A DNA stretch of 64,000 nucleotides from Allobosea robiniae (GTDB taxonomy: Bacteria; Pseudomonadota; Alphaproteobacteria; Rhizobiales; Beijerinckiaceae): the NCBI RefSeq assembly GCF_900102525.1, contig NZ_FNBZ01000009.1, positions 124,001-188,000 of the forward strand, given 5' to 3'. The translations under genes and the position numbers were made by a program. A model generated the notes under the pieces. It saw nothing but the letters and a program-made list of their open reading frames with translations, searched no databases and had not been told where the DNA came from. Shown here in pieces: positions 18,328 through 27,672 of this stretch; position 1 is the stretch's first letter, and the number at the start of each line of letters is the position of its first letter.

Positions 18328-19071
18328 TCAAGGACTGCCGGTCACCGAAACGACCTGGCCTGTGATGAAGTCCGCATAGTCGGAAGCAAGGAACATCACC
18401 GTGTAGGCAATGTCCTGCGGTGTCCCCGGACGGCGTCGTGCCGTGTTGGCGATCATGTTTTCCTGCCGCTCGGCCGAGTATGATTGCCATTGCCGCTCAT
18501 AGTCCGGGCTCGTGCGCTGGAACCCGGGAGCAACCGCGTTGACCGTGATCCCGAATGGCCCGAGCTCCTGCCCGAGCTGGCGCGCCAGCCCGATCTCGCC
18601 AGCCTTGGCGGAGGCGTAAGCCTGGATGCCCGTCAGCGAGGTGCGCAAGCCCGCACCGCTGGCGATCAGGACGATCCGCCCCTTGCCGCGGGCCTTCATG
18701 CCGGGGCAAACCGCCTGGGACGACAGGAAGGCGCCGGTCAGATTGACGTCGAGCACGGCGCGCCAGTCAGCCTCTTCGACGTCCTCGAGCGGCTTCGCGC
18801 TTTGCCCGAGAACCCCGCCGGCCACATAGACAAGGACGTCAGGCGCTCGCCCGCTGATCCTCTCGGCCTCCGCAACCCATCCCTTGACCGCCGCCTTGTC
18901 GAGCAGGTCGAGCTGCGTCGGGTGCGCAGGCAGGCCAGCCATCTCTTCCTTGAGCCGGTCGGCCGCGAAAACCTGGGCGCCCCTCGCTGCGAATTCCTCG
19001 ACGATGCCGCGGCCGATCCCGCGGGCAGCGCCGGCCACGAGCACCGTCTGATTGGCGAACTCGATATTCAC
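18328..19071 (-). CDS. SDR-family NAD(P)-dependent oxidoreductase
   Basis: 247 aa classical short-chain dehydrogenase: cofactor motif AGAARGIGRG near residue 14-23, the IASGAG serine and the YASAK catalytic pair (Tyr and Lys) in the usual order. The ATG overlaps the HyuB stop (ATGA). It is followed by the binding-protein gene after 25 bases. Probably oxidises or reduces an alcohol/ketone intermediate of the pathway; substrate unknown. Confidence 0.88.
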   Translation of the reverse strand: MNIEFANQTVLVAGAARGIGRGIVEEFAARGAQVFAADRLKEEMAGLPAHPTQLDLLDKAAVKGWVAEAERISGRAPDVLVYVAGGVLGQSAKPLEDVEEADWRAVLDVNLTGAFLSSQAVCPGMKARGKGRIVLIASGAGLRTSLTGIQAYASAKAGEIGLARQLGQELGPFGITVNAVAPGFQRTSPDYERQWQSYSAERQENMIANTARRRPGTPQDIAYTVMFLASDYADFITGQVVSVTGSP

Positions 19072-21056
19072 GCCGCATCCTCCAGCTGACGAGGCAGGAT
19101 CTGCGGGTACTGCGCCAGAACATTGACGAAGGCCCGTTCCAAAGCCGCGACCGGATCCCTGTCAGCGGCGCCATCCGCATTCACCGCCGCAAAGAGCTCG
19201 TGTTTGACGAAGAAGCGCCACTCGACCGGCAGGGCGAACAACTGCTGCGACAGCCGGTCCCAAACCGCATCCGACCAGATACGCTCGAAGCTCAGCCTCT
19301 CGGGGTCGAAGGTCATGCCTTTGATGCGTTCCCGCGGAGCCGACCGCAGGGCCTCGGTGGCGGCCTCGTCGACGACACCGTCCTTGACCACTACGCCATA
19401 GGCCCTGGCGCCACCCTCGGTGACCTTGCCCCCGAGGACATCGCCCAGGACGTCCTGAACCGGGCGCTCGAACGGGTCGCCCCAGCCGCCTGCTCCCGCA
19501 GCCGAAATGGTCAGCACGTCGCCCGGACCGCAGCGAACCACGTCGGTATTCCCCAGGTCTTCCGGCTTCGTGTTGCCGTTGGCGCGCTGGAAGCTGCAGG
19601 TCGAGCCCGGCAGTCCGCCTTCGAGCCCCCAGCAGGAGAAACGCACACGGTCGCGGTTCCGGGCGGTCACGACCGAATTCGGCGTGAACATCTGGAAGGT
19701 CATCTGAGCCGCAAGGCCGCCGCGATAGCGACCAGGACCACCGGAATCCGGCACGAGCTCATAGCTCCTGACACGGATCGGCACCTCGGCCTCGGTGATC
19801 TCGACCGGCGTGTTCTTCAGGAAGGAGTTCGAACCGTCCTGGCCATCCTCGAACGAACTCCCGCCACCGCCGCCGGTAATGGGATTGATGGAGGCCATGG
19901 CCAGGCGCCCCGTACGACTGTCCGTGGTGCGCACGTTCAGGATGCCGCCGCCGCCCGCGGGGCCGGCAGGCAGGCGATCGGGCATCGCACGCGAGAAGGC
20001 ACCGATGACCATGCCTTGAATGCGTGCGCAGGTCAGGCTGCGCATGCCCGTGGCCGCCGGGTAGACCGGATTGACGACGGACCCTTCCGGCAGAATGCAC
20101 TGAACCGGTCGCAGAAGCCCCATGTTGAGGGCGACCGTTCGATCGAGCGAGTAAACGACGTAATTGTAGCCGACGAGCGGCAGGATATGGCGCGGCAGAC
20201 CGCCGGTCGGCATGTTCAGCGCCGATTGGAGCTGCGGATCGCTGCCCGTGAAGTCGAAGACCGCTTCGTCGCCTCGCACCTTGACGGAGAGTTTCAGGCG
20301 GCAGGGGATGCCGCCGGGGCTGTCCTCGTCGATGTAGTCGGTGAAATCGTAATCCCCGTCCTGCATCGACGCGAAGAGCTGACGCGCCTGTTTCTCCGCC
20401 AGGTCGAGCACGCCATAGGTCGCGGCGCAGACGGTATCGACGCCAAATCGTGCGACGGCCTCGCGGATCTTGCGTTCACCGGTCTTGAGCGAGGCGATCT
20501 GGGCTTTCAGGTCGCCCCAGTTCTGATCCGGCATGCGGACGTTGCGCAGCATGATGCGCAACACGCTTTCATCCATCACCCCGGCTTCAACCAGCTTCAT
20601 GGGTGGAATCCGGATCCCTTCCTGCTGCACCTCAGTGAGCGCGCGGGACAGCGAGGCCGGCACGGCGCCGCCCATATCGGTATTGTGGATATGGCCGACC
20701 GCGAAGCAGATCAGCCTGTCCTCATGGAAGACGGGCATCCACAGGTGGATGTCGGGGGCGTGAGTGCAGACGTAGCCGGAATACGGGTCGTTGGTGATGC
20801 AGATGTCGCCAGGCTTGTAATCCGCGACGGCGTCGATCGCGCCCTTGTAGTCGAGCCCGATGAACCAGGTCGCGCCGAGGTCCTTCGGGCTGGCGAAGGT
20901 TTGCCCGCACGGCGTCGTCAATCCGCTGGTGAAATCCTCCGTCTCCTTGACGAAAGCGGAATGGGCCGTGCGCAGGAGTGTGAACGCCATGCTCTCGGCC
21001 GCAGCCTCGAAATGGCTCTTTAGGATCTGCAGCGTTACCGGATCCAGCGCCGCCAT
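19068..21056 (-). CDS. hyuB: Hydantoinase B / oxoprolinase family protein
   Basis: 662 aa, the HyuB-type partner of ATP-dependent cyclic amide hydrolases (hydantoinases, 5-oxoprolinase, and relatives such as acetone carboxylase alpha-type subunits). Typical stretches seen are DPVTLQILKSHFEAAAESM at the N-terminus, NDPYSGYVCTHAPDIHLW, and the glycine-rich AGAGGWGDPFERP near the C-terminus. It overlaps HyuA (TGATG) and the SDR gene (ATGA), so the three are co-translated. The substrate cannot be fixed, but the nearby NodB-fold hydrolase suggests a cyclic amide or imide. Confidence 0.9.
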   Translation of the reverse strand: MAALDPVTLQILKSHFEAAAESMAFTLLRTAHSAFVKETEDFTSGLTTPCGQTFASPKDLGATWFIGLDYKGAIDAVADYKPGDICITNDPYSGYVCTHAPDIHLWMPVFHEDRLICFAVGHIHNTDMGGAVPASLSRALTEVQQEGIRIPPMKLVEAGVMDESVLRIMLRNVRMPDQNWGDLKAQIASLKTGERKIREAVARFGVDTVCAATYGVLDLAEKQARQLFASMQDGDYDFTDYIDEDSPGGIPCRLKLSVKVRGDEAVFDFTGSDPQLQSALNMPTGGLPRHILPLVGYNYVVYSLDRTVALNMGLLRPVQCILPEGSVVNPVYPAATGMRSLTCARIQGMVIGAFSRAMPDRLPAGPAGGGGILNVRTTDSRTGRLAMASINPITGGGGGSSFEDGQDGSNSFLKNTPVEITEAEVPIRVRSYELVPDSGGPGRYRGGLAAQMTFQMFTPNSVVTARNRDRVRFSCWGLEGGLPGSTCSFQRANGNTKPEDLGNTDVVRCGPGDVLTISAAGAGGWGDPFERPVQDVLGDVLGGKVTEGGARAYGVVVKDGVVDEAATEALRSAPRERIKGMTFDPERLSFERIWSDAVWDRLSQQLFALPVEWRFFVKHELFAAVNADGAADRDPVAALERAFVNVLAQYPQILPRQLEDAA

Positions 21057-23101
21057 CAGATCGCACTCCGCTTCAAGATCAGATTGCCGAAGCCATCGAC
21101 ATGGCCCTCGAAACCGGGCGGAGCCCAGGTCGTCGTATCGTCCTGCAGGATCACGGCCGGACCGGCGAAGGACGAGCCCGGGGACAGGTCGTTGCGATCG
21201 AAGAGGCCGGCCTCGACGATGGAGCCCTGATGGGCGATCGGGATCAGCTTCCTAGGCTGGACCTGTTGCTGCGTCACGCGCTGTTCCGCGAAGTGAGGCT
21301 TGGGCGTGACGCCAGCAATGACGACACGGATTGCAACGATCTGCACATCCGCCGCATCGTCCGAATGGTCGTAGATTTCGGAGTGGCGCTTGTGGAAGGC
21401 AGCGGCGATGGCGCCATGATCGCCATCGACGACCCAGGACTGCTCCAGGGGCGTCTCGATCTCGTAGGACTGGCCGCGGTAGCGCATGTCTGCCGTGATC
21501 GACAGCGCGGCCTCGCCTGCATAGCCCTGGCCTTCGAACAGCCAGGCGCGCGCTTCCTTGGTGAGGTCGTCCATCGCCCGACGCAAGCCGTCGGCTGAGC
21601 TCGGGCCGACATCGAGGAAGACGACGCGCACGAAGTCCGATCGCAGATCGGCCAGAAGGCCTCCCAGCGCGGCCAGAACACCGGGAGTCTGGGGGATGAT
21701 GACCGACTGCATCCCCATGGCATCGGCCAGCAGGCAGCCGAGCATCGGACCAGCACCGCCGAAGGCCAGCAGCGTGTAGCCGCTCGGCTCTTCGCCAACC
21801 TGGGAGAACAGCCGGCTCGTTTCGCGATACATGTTGGCGACGGCCAGCTGGATGATGGCTTCGGCGGCGAGCTCCGACGAGCGGTCGAGGCCCCTGGCGA
21901 TCGGCTCAAGTGCAGCAAGTGCCTGGGAGCGGTCGACATTGACGGCTCCGTATCCGAGCCCGCCGGCCCCCAGAACGCCGATCGTCGCGAAGGCGTCGGT
22001 GATCGTCGCTCGTTCGCCGCCTCGGCCGTAACAGGCCGGCCCCGGCGTCGAGCCGGCGCTTTCGGGCCCGACGCGCAGCACCCCCAACGCGTCCACCGAC
22101 GCAATCGAGCCCCCGCCGGCGCCGATCGAAGACACCGAGACCGTCGGAAGATAGATCGGATACGCCCCGACGAGCTCGCCGGAGCGGAAGTCGGGCATAC
22201 CGTCCTTCAGGAGGGCGACGTCGGCGCTCGTGCCGCCGATGTCGAGGCTCATGACCCTCGAGAAGCCGGCCAGCTTGGCCGTGAAGCCTGCGCCGATCAC
22301 GCCGGCAGCCGTGCCGGATAGCAGCATCTCGATGCTGCGCACCTTGCCGGCCGCTGCGGTCATGACGCCGCCGTTCGACTTGGTGATCATCGGAGCCGGA
22401 ACGACGCCCCGCTCGATCAGGGCGTCCTCGAGGCGGCCGATATAATGGGACACACGCGGCTGTACCGAGCCATGGATACAGGCTGTGATGGTCCGCTCGT
22501 ACTCCCTGACGATCGGCCAGACGTCTGCGGAGCAGAAAACCGGCAGGTCGGGGCGCAGGCGATTGATCTCCGCTTTGACCGATCGCTCGTGAGCCGGGTT
22601 CTTGTAGCTGTGAAGCAAGGCGATGACGATCGCTTCGGCGCCTCTTGCTTCTGCCTGCTCAAGCGCCGCGGCGATCGCTGCCGGATCCGGAACGATTTCC
22701 GCTACGCCATCGGCGTTGATGCGTTCCAGCAAGGGAACCACCCGGTCTCGCGGAACGAGCGGAACCGGCCGGCGCGAGAACAGGTCGTAGGGATCGGGTA
22801 TCTTGAGGCGAGCCAATTCGAGCACGTCACGGAAACCTGCGGTGACGATGAGCCCGAGCTTGGCGCCCTTGCCCTGGATGATGCTGTTCACGCCGACAGT
22901 CGAGCCGTGGGTGAAGTAGCTGACCTGCGAAGGCGCGATGCCGAAGCGCTTCTCGATCTCGTCCAGCCCCTGAAGCACCTCGGCTCCAGGAGCATCGGGA
23001 CGAGACAGAACCTTGAGTGTCCGCAGATTCAGCGTCGCCTCGTCCAGCACGCTGAAATCGGTGAAGGTGCCGCCGATATCGACGCCGATGCGATAGCCCA
23101 T
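21056..23101 (-). CDS. hyuA: Hydantoinase A / oxoprolinase family protein
   Basis: 681 aa. The N-terminus YRIGVDIGGTFTDF is the hydantoinase A nucleotide-binding motif, followed by THGSTVGVNSIIQ and later SLDIGGTSADVALL, giving the two-lobe ASKHA-type ATPase. It works with HyuB to open a ring amide at the cost of ATP in characterised members. It is separated by three bases from the upstream deacetylase-like gene. Length is usual for HyuA. Confidence 0.92.
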   Translation of the reverse strand: MGYRIGVDIGGTFTDFSVLDEATLNLRTLKVLSRPDAPGAEVLQGLDEIEKRFGIAPSQVSYFTHGSTVGVNSIIQGKGAKLGLIVTAGFRDVLELARLKIPDPYDLFSRRPVPLVPRDRVVPLLERINADGVAEIVPDPAAIAAALEQAEARGAEAIVIALLHSYKNPAHERSVKAEINRLRPDLPVFCSADVWPIVREYERTITACIHGSVQPRVSHYIGRLEDALIERGVVPAPMITKSNGGVMTAAAGKVRSIEMLLSGTAAGVIGAGFTAKLAGFSRVMSLDIGGTSADVALLKDGMPDFRSGELVGAYPIYLPTVSVSSIGAGGGSIASVDALGVLRVGPESAGSTPGPACYGRGGERATITDAFATIGVLGAGGLGYGAVNVDRSQALAALEPIARGLDRSSELAAEAIIQLAVANMYRETSRLFSQVGEEPSGYTLLAFGGAGPMLGCLLADAMGMQSVIIPQTPGVLAALGGLLADLRSDFVRVVFLDVGPSSADGLRRAMDDLTKEARAWLFEGQGYAGEAALSITADMRYRGQSYEIETPLEQSWVVDGDHGAIAAAFHKRHSEIYDHSDDAADVQIVAIRVVIAGVTPKPHFAEQRVTQQQVQPRKLIPIAHQGSIVEAGLFDRNDLSPGSSFAGPAVILQDDTTTWAPPGFEGHVDGFGNLILKRSAI

Positions 23102-23104
23102 CGC

Positions 23105-24049
23105 TCAGCTCCGGCTGCTGTCGACTGACGGGGCCCGCGCGCTAAGGCCCGCTTCGGAGGCGCAATACCGGCAGATCTCCTCATGCGTGGCGAACCAGAC
23201 GGAGCCCTTCGCCTTCGCCGCCCTGATCACCTCGTCCAGAATGAAGATCCGCGAGCGGTGCCCGGTGATGTGCGGATGCATCGTCAGCTGGAAGAGACCG
23301 CCTTCCTCCGCGGCGACGTCCAGCTCCCGCAGGAAGATATCGAGCACCATCGGAGGGCCGCTGTGAGGCCTCAGCCCCTTGAAGCGATCCATGCCGAAAT
23401 AAACGGCATCGTCGCGGATCCACTCGACAGGCAGCTCGACGATTCCGGTCGGCTGCCCCTCGTCGAGAAGCTCGTAGGGCTCGTCGTCCGCCATCAGGGA
23501 GGAATCGTAAAGCAACCCCATTTCGCGCACGATCTTCAACGTCCACGGGCTGAAATCCCATGATGCGGTGCGCATCCCTTTCGGCTCGCGCCCGGTCAGC
23601 TTCGTCAAGGTGTCGCGGGCACGAAGCGCCAGATCGCGCTCGGTGTCGTAGTCGAGAACCGAGTTCAGCTCGTGGATCCAGCTATGGATCGCGACCTCGT
23701 GCCCGGCATCCGCAACCGAACGCGCCTCCCGGTCATGCAGAAGCGCCGCAACGGCCGGCATGAAGAAGCTGGCTGGGACGGAATGCCGGGCGAGCGTCGC
23801 CAGGATGCGCGGAATGCCCGATCGATTGCCGTATTGCCCCTGGCTGAGCTTCGAGTAGGAGCGCCCGCCCTCCCGGAGCTCGTTCGTCTCGTGATCAGAG
23901 TCGAAGGACAGGGCGACTGCGAAGCGGGCGCCATCCTTCCAGACTCCAGGCTTGAGCGAACGCCCCGCCCGGACATGACTGACGACCTGTCGCCAGGTCT
24001 CCTCACTCCATGTCCAAGGCTTGGTATCAGGGGGGAGCGTGACGTTCAT
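23105..24049 (-). CDS. NodB-fold polysaccharide-deacetylase-family hydrolase, probable cyclic imide/allantoinase-type
   Basis: 314 aa. The metal-binding NodB motifs are present: SFDSDHE (Asp and His) and HSWIHE (two His). Length and the ELREGGRSYSKLSQGQYG segment fit the PuuE/PgdA-like branch, which contains allantoinases and cyclic imidases rather than only sugar deacetylases. There is no signal peptide, so it is cytoplasmic, against a role on cell-wall polymers. I take the ATG at 24049; a GTG at 24058, directly after the upstream stop, is possible. Lying next to HyuAB it may open or process a cyclic amide in the same pathway. Confidence 0.82.
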   Translation of the reverse strand: MNVTLPPDTKPWTWSEETWRQVVSHVRAGRSLKPGVWKDGARFAVALSFDSDHETNELREGGRSYSKLSQGQYGNRSGIPRILATLARHSVPASFFMPAVAALLHDREARSVADAGHEVAIHSWIHELNSVLDYDTERDLALRARDTLTKLTGREPKGMRTASWDFSPWTLKIVREMGLLYDSSLMADDEPYELLDEGQPTGIVELPVEWIRDDAVYFGMDRFKGLRPHSGPPMVLDIFLRELDVAAEEGGLFQLTMHPHITGHRSRIFILDEVIRAAKAKGSVWFATHEEICRYCASEAGLSARAPSVDSSRS

Positions 24050-24058
24050 GGGGATCAC

Positions 24059-24820
24059 TCAGCGATTGAACTGGAACCCGTCCACCACGATGTCTTGGCC
24101 CGTGATGAAGCAGGGGGTCGAAGTTGCGAGGAACGTGACGAGCTCAGCCACATCGTCGGGCTTGCCCATTCGCTTCAGAGCGATGCCGGCATCGGCGATC
24201 GCGGGGCCGCGAGCCCGGGTCAGCGTGTTGCCGACTTCCGTCTCGATGATGCCCGGGCACACGGCATTGATCAGGATCTCGGGGCCGAGTTCCTTGGCGA
24301 GAGCCCGGGTCATCCCGATGATCCCCGCCTTTGCGGCAGCGTAGGCGAACCGGCTGACGGCAGCCGTCACGCCACCCGAATGCGCGTTCAGCGACGACAT
24401 CGAGACGATGCGGCCATGACCCTGACGCTGCATGATGGGCGCGACAGCCTGGATGTAATTGAAGCAGCTCTTCAGATTGAGAGCGATCGTGTGGTCGAAC
24501 TCGGCTTCGGTGATCTCGAAGATGCCCTTCGGCATCCCCTTCCCGGCATTGTTCACAAGGACGTCGACGCGCCCCCATTGGCCGGCGACTTCCGTGACAA
24601 TACGGCTCGCCTCTTCTTTGAAGATGACGTCCGATTGGAAAGTCAACGCGCGGCGCCCAAGCGCTTTTATCTCTTCAGCAGTGCGAGACAGCTCGTCAGA
24701 CAGCAGATCAACGAGCGCAATATCCAGCCCCGCTTTTGCAAGAGACAGAGCGCAAGCGCGTCCGATACCTCGCGCGCCACCCGTGACAATCGCCACGGAC
24801 GCAGCGTTGCTTGAAATCAT
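24059..24820 (-). CDS. SDR-family NAD(P)-dependent oxidoreductase, first gene of the HyuAB operon
   Basis: 253 aa. Cofactor motif TGGARGIGRA, structural NNAG, the SMSSLNAHSGG serine segment and catalytic YAAAK are all visible. The start at 24820 (MISSNAAS) follows GAAAGAGGG; the frame is open for 75 bases more but this would run into the palindromes at 24829-24864. It is the first gene of the minus-strand operon, divergent from the IclR regulator. Ends two to ten bases from the next start. Confidence 0.9.
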   Translation of the reverse strand: MISSNAASVAIVTGGARGIGRACALSLAKAGLDIALVDLLSDELSRTAEEIKALGRRALTFQSDVIFKEEASRIVTEVAGQWGRVDVLVNNAGKGMPKGIFEITEAEFDHTIALNLKSCFNYIQAVAPIMQRQGHGRIVSMSSLNAHSGGVTAAVSRFAYAAAKAGIIGMTRALAKELGPEILINAVCPGIIETEVGNTLTRARGPAIADAGIALKRMGKPDDVAELVTFLATSTPCFITGQDIVVDGFQFNR

Positions 24821-24828
24821 GGCATGCC

Positions 24829-24864
24829 CTCTTTCAAGAGTGTTGATTTCCTCTTGATTAAGAG
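24829..24864. promoter_or_regulatory. Two tandem palindromes in the SDR/IclR divergent promoter
   Basis: CTCTTTCAAGAG (24829-24840) and CTCTTGATTAAGAG (24851-24864) share CTCTT/AAGAG arms with two- and four-base spacers. They lie between the SDR start (24820) and the IclR start (24916). A repeated palindrome next to a divergently transcribed regulator is the usual sign of its operator, here inferred for the IclR protein. Confidence 0.55.
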
Positions 24865-24915
24865 TGAGCCTATCGCCGGCAAATTGGTTCGCCAAGAGAG
24901 ATTCGGTTCACGTCC

Positions 24916-25734
24916 ATGAACACTGAGGTCAAATCCGCAGCCCGTGTGCTGGACCTGCTGGAGTATCTCGCCGGCTGCTCGGAGCCCGTGAAGCTCAAGG
25001 AGATCGTCGCCGCGCTGGGATTTCCGAAGAGCAGCGCTCATGCGCTGGCGCAGACCCTGGTCTCACGCGGGTATGCGATTCAGGACGCAACCGAGCGCTA
25101 CGTGCTCGTCCATGCGAGTCGGCATCAATCGGCATCGCGGGCCCTCGAAGCCCGTCTGCTGTCGGCTGCCCATCCGATCATGGAACAGCTTCGCGACGAA
25201 ACAGGTGAGACCGTCATGCTGGCGGTTTTGACCGTGCGCGGCGATTGCCGACGAATCGCCAAATGCGTGAGCCGGCAAGCTGTGCGCTACGATATCGAAC
25301 TGGATGGCCTGTCCGATTCCTATTGCTCGGCAACCGGCCGCGTCCTGCTTGCGCACTGGGACCCGGCTCTCACTGACGGGTACTTTGCGAGAGCGCATCT
25401 CGTACCCAGGACACCCAAGACGATCACCGACCCCGGCACGATACGGGGAATGTTCGAGACGATCCGCGCGGAAGGCATCGCCGTCAGCGACGAGGAGCAC
25501 GTCACTGGCTCCACAGGACTTGCCGCGCCGATCTGGGGGAGAGAGGGCAAGGTGATAGCCGCTCTCAACCTTGGTGTTGTGACGCTGCGATACCATGCCC
25601 GCGCGAACGAGCTTGCAGAGCTTCTCAGGAATGGCGCGCGTCGTATAAGCGAACGGCTCGGCCACAAAAGCAGCCCGAATCCGGCCATCCTAGCGACAGT
25701 ACCGAGGCCGCCGCGAGCCTTGAGCGACGGTTAG
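24916..25734 (+). CDS. IclR-family transcriptional regulator
   Basis: 272 aa. An N-terminal winged helix-turn-helix (KEIVAALGFPKSSAHALAQT, about residues 32-51) is followed by the IclR effector domain, with ETVMLAVL and ATGRVLLAH motifs and a late TGSTGLAAPIWG segment. Divergent from the eleven-gene HyuAB operon, which it probably controls through the palindromes at 24829-24864. The effector is likely the substrate or an intermediate of that pathway; sign of control unknown. Confidence 0.9.
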   Translation: MNTEVKSAARVLDLLEYLAGCSEPVKLKEIVAALGFPKSSAHALAQTLVSRGYAIQDATERYVLVHASRHQSASRALEARLLSAAHPIMEQLRDETGETVMLAVLTVRGDCRRIAKCVSRQAVRYDIELDGLSDSYCSATGRVLLAHWDPALTDGYFARAHLVPRTPKTITDPGTIRGMFETIRAEGIAVSDEEHVTGSTGLAAPIWGREGKVIAALNLGVVTLRYHARANELAELLRNGARRISERLGHKSSPNPAILATVPRPPRALSDG

Positions 25735-26035
25735 GCTGGGCTGCCAGCGTAGAAACGAGCGGCCCTTCATCCTTGGCTGCCGGAGATGGCGTTCGGCGCA
25801 GCCGTCTCGCACGTTCCTGGGCCGGGACGTGTTCTCTGCACGCGCATGCGAGCATTTCGCGCCAGCCCGGGCGCGTAAAAAGAAATGCATATTTGCGCTC
25901 AGAAAAACAATTTGTTAGTTGAGGCGAAGCCGTGCCGCTGCAGCGCCGGGCTGGCAGGCGGACAGACCCCAAGCCGCCGGCGCCTGGCGCAGTGACGGAT
26001 TCCGTTCACGGACTTCGAACGCAAGAAGGCTTCCG
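25735..26035. other. Intergenic region upstream of the dehydrogenase gene, with a short palindrome
   Basis: No convincing gene. The last third is AT-rich against the local background and contains AACAA-T-TTGTT (25906-25916), a possible operator or promoter element, about 120 bases before the dehydrogenase start. An open frame running from 25919 into the dehydrogenase is only an N-terminal extension without homology-like character. Confidence 0.4.
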
Positions 26036-27121
26036 ATGAAGATCATCATACTGCCCGGGGACGGCATCGGGCCCGAGATCACCGAGGCCACGCTGCGGGT
26101 TCTGGAGGCGGCCGACCGGGCTTTGTCGCTGGGGCTGGAATTCGAGCCGCACGAGATCGGTCTCGCCAGCCTGAAGGCACAGGGCACCACCCTGCCCGAC
26201 GCAGTGATGCAGCGCATCCCGCAGGTCGGCGGCGTGATCCTGGGGCCGGTTTCCCATTACGAGTACCCCTCGCGGGACCAGGGCGGGATCAATCCGTCGG
26301 GCGAGCTTCGCGTCAAGTTCGAGCTCTATTCGAATGTTCGACCCTGCCGGTCGCGTCCGGAGATGAGCATCCTGCGCAGGCCCATGGATCTCGTCATCAT
26401 CCGCGAGGCGACGGAAGGCTTCTACTCGGACCGCAATATGTTCGCGGGCTCGGGGGAATTCATGCCCGATCCGGACATGGCGCTCTCGGTCCGCAAGATC
26501 ACCGCCAGGGCCTCCGAGCGCGTCGCCCGCACTGCATTTGAGTTGGCGAGCCTCCGCAGAAAGAAGGTCACCGCCGTTCACAAGGCGAATGTGCTCAAGC
26601 TTTCGGACGGCCTGTTCCTCCGGGAAGTCCGCAAGGTCGCAGCCGGATATCCCGACATCGAGCTCGAAGAGCTGATCGTCGATGCGACGGCCGCGCTCCT
26701 CATCCGGACACCCGATCGTTTCGACGTCATGGTCACCACCAACATGTTCGGAGACATTCTCTCCGACGAGGCCTCCGAACTGTCGGGCAGCCTCGGCCTC
26801 GGTGGTTCGATCAATGCCGGCGACACGATCTGCGTCGCCCAGGCCCAGCATGGTTCGGCCCCTGACATCGCCGGCCAGGATATCGCCAACCCGACATCGC
26901 TCATCCTGTCAGCCGCGATGCTGCTGCAGTGGCGCGGGCAGCGCGACGGAAACCGGAAGCTTCTGGATGCCGCTCGCCTGATCGAGGCGGCGGTCGAACA
27001 CACCCTCGACAATCCGGCGACGCGTACGCGGGACATTGGCGGGGAGCTTGGCACAAAGGCCTTCGCCGGCGCCGTGATCGCGGCGATCCCGTCCATGGCC
27101 GCCCGCGTCGCGGCCCTCTGA
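26036..27121 (+). CDS. Isocitrate/isopropylmalate/tartrate-type beta-decarboxylating dehydrogenase
   Basis: 361 aa. The N-terminal LPGDGIGPEI motif, the RKITARASERVARTAF substrate-arginine block, the KANVLKLSDGLF motif and the FGDILSDEASELSGSLGLG metal/NAD motif define the family of Mg- and NAD(P)-dependent oxidative decarboxylases acting on malate-like hydroxyacids. The ATG at 26036 has AAGAAGG upstream. It is 23 bases ahead of a cupin gene and near an aconitase, so it may oxidise the isomerised hydroxyacid produced by that aconitase. Which of isocitrate, 3-isopropylmalate, tartrate or another substrate is used cannot be read. Confidence 0.88.
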   Translation: MKIIILPGDGIGPEITEATLRVLEAADRALSLGLEFEPHEIGLASLKAQGTTLPDAVMQRIPQVGGVILGPVSHYEYPSRDQGGINPSGELRVKFELYSNVRPCRSRPEMSILRRPMDLVIIREATEGFYSDRNMFAGSGEFMPDPDMALSVRKITARASERVARTAFELASLRRKKVTAVHKANVLKLSDGLFLREVRKVAAGYPDIELEELIVDATAALLIRTPDRFDVMVTTNMFGDILSDEASELSGSLGLGGSINAGDTICVAQAQHGSAPDIAGQDIANPTSLILSAAMLLQWRGQRDGNRKLLDAARLIEAAVEHTLDNPATRTRDIGGELGTKAFAGAVIAAIPSMAARVAAL

Positions 27122-27144
27122 GTTCAAACGCGAAAGGAAGAGGC

Positions 27145-27567
27145 ATGCCGACACGAGCCAAGCCGGCCGTTCTGCGGCCGTCCGAAATCCCGGCCCGCCA
27201 GCGCGGCGGCGGTGCCAGGACCATTCCCCTGGTGACGCGGCGGACCGGATCCACCAGCTTCATCAACGGCATCACGATCTTCGAGCCGGGTGCCGCGATC
27301 CCGATGCACAGGCACAATTGCGAGGAAAGCGTCATGCTCCTCGAAGGCACGGCCATCGCGGAGATCGACGGTGTCGAATATCCGATCCAGGCCGGCGACA
27401 TAACCTTCATCCCGGCGAATCTTCCGCATTGCTTCCGCAACGTCTCCGACAGCGAAGGCATGAAGATCCTCTGGATCTACGCGTCGATCGATGCGACCCG
27501 CACGCTGATCGAAACGGGAGACACCCGCTCCATCGACGAAGAGCACAAGGCCCCGATCGCGAACTGA
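27145..27567 (+). CDS. Small cupin-domain protein
   Basis: 140 aa single cupin. Motif 1 appears as PMHRHNCEESVMLLEG (His, His, Glu metal ligands) and motif 2 as PANLPHCFRNV (His). A good AAAGGAAGAG site precedes the ATG. It is co-directional with the dehydrogenase. Such small cupins are isomerases, sugar-acid binding proteins or auxiliary factors; no specific function is claimed. Confidence 0.85.
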   Translation: MPTRAKPAVLRPSEIPARQRGGGARTIPLVTRRTGSTSFINGITIFEPGAAIPMHRHNCEESVMLLEGTAIAEIDGVEYPIQAGDITFIPANLPHCFRNVSDSEGMKILWIYASIDATRTLIETGDTRSIDEEHKAPIAN

Positions 27568-27605
27568 GGATGCCGCTCCCGCTCGCGGTTCAGCCAAGCC
27601 CGATA

Positions 27606-27631
27606 TTGGCCATTTCATGATATAAAGCCAA
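27606..27631. promoter_or_regulatory. 26-bp inverted repeat upstream of gntR, probable operator
   Basis: TTGGC (27606-27610) and GCCAA (27627-27631) frame an AT-rich centre; the right half reads ATAAAGCCAA. The same ends, right half and total length occur at 28677-28702 before the aconitase gene. It precedes the GntR gene by about 40 bases, which fits autoregulation. Confidence 0.6.
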
Positions 27632-27672
27632 ATATACGCCAGAGCGCCCCCGCGCGATTTGCCATCGCCGCC

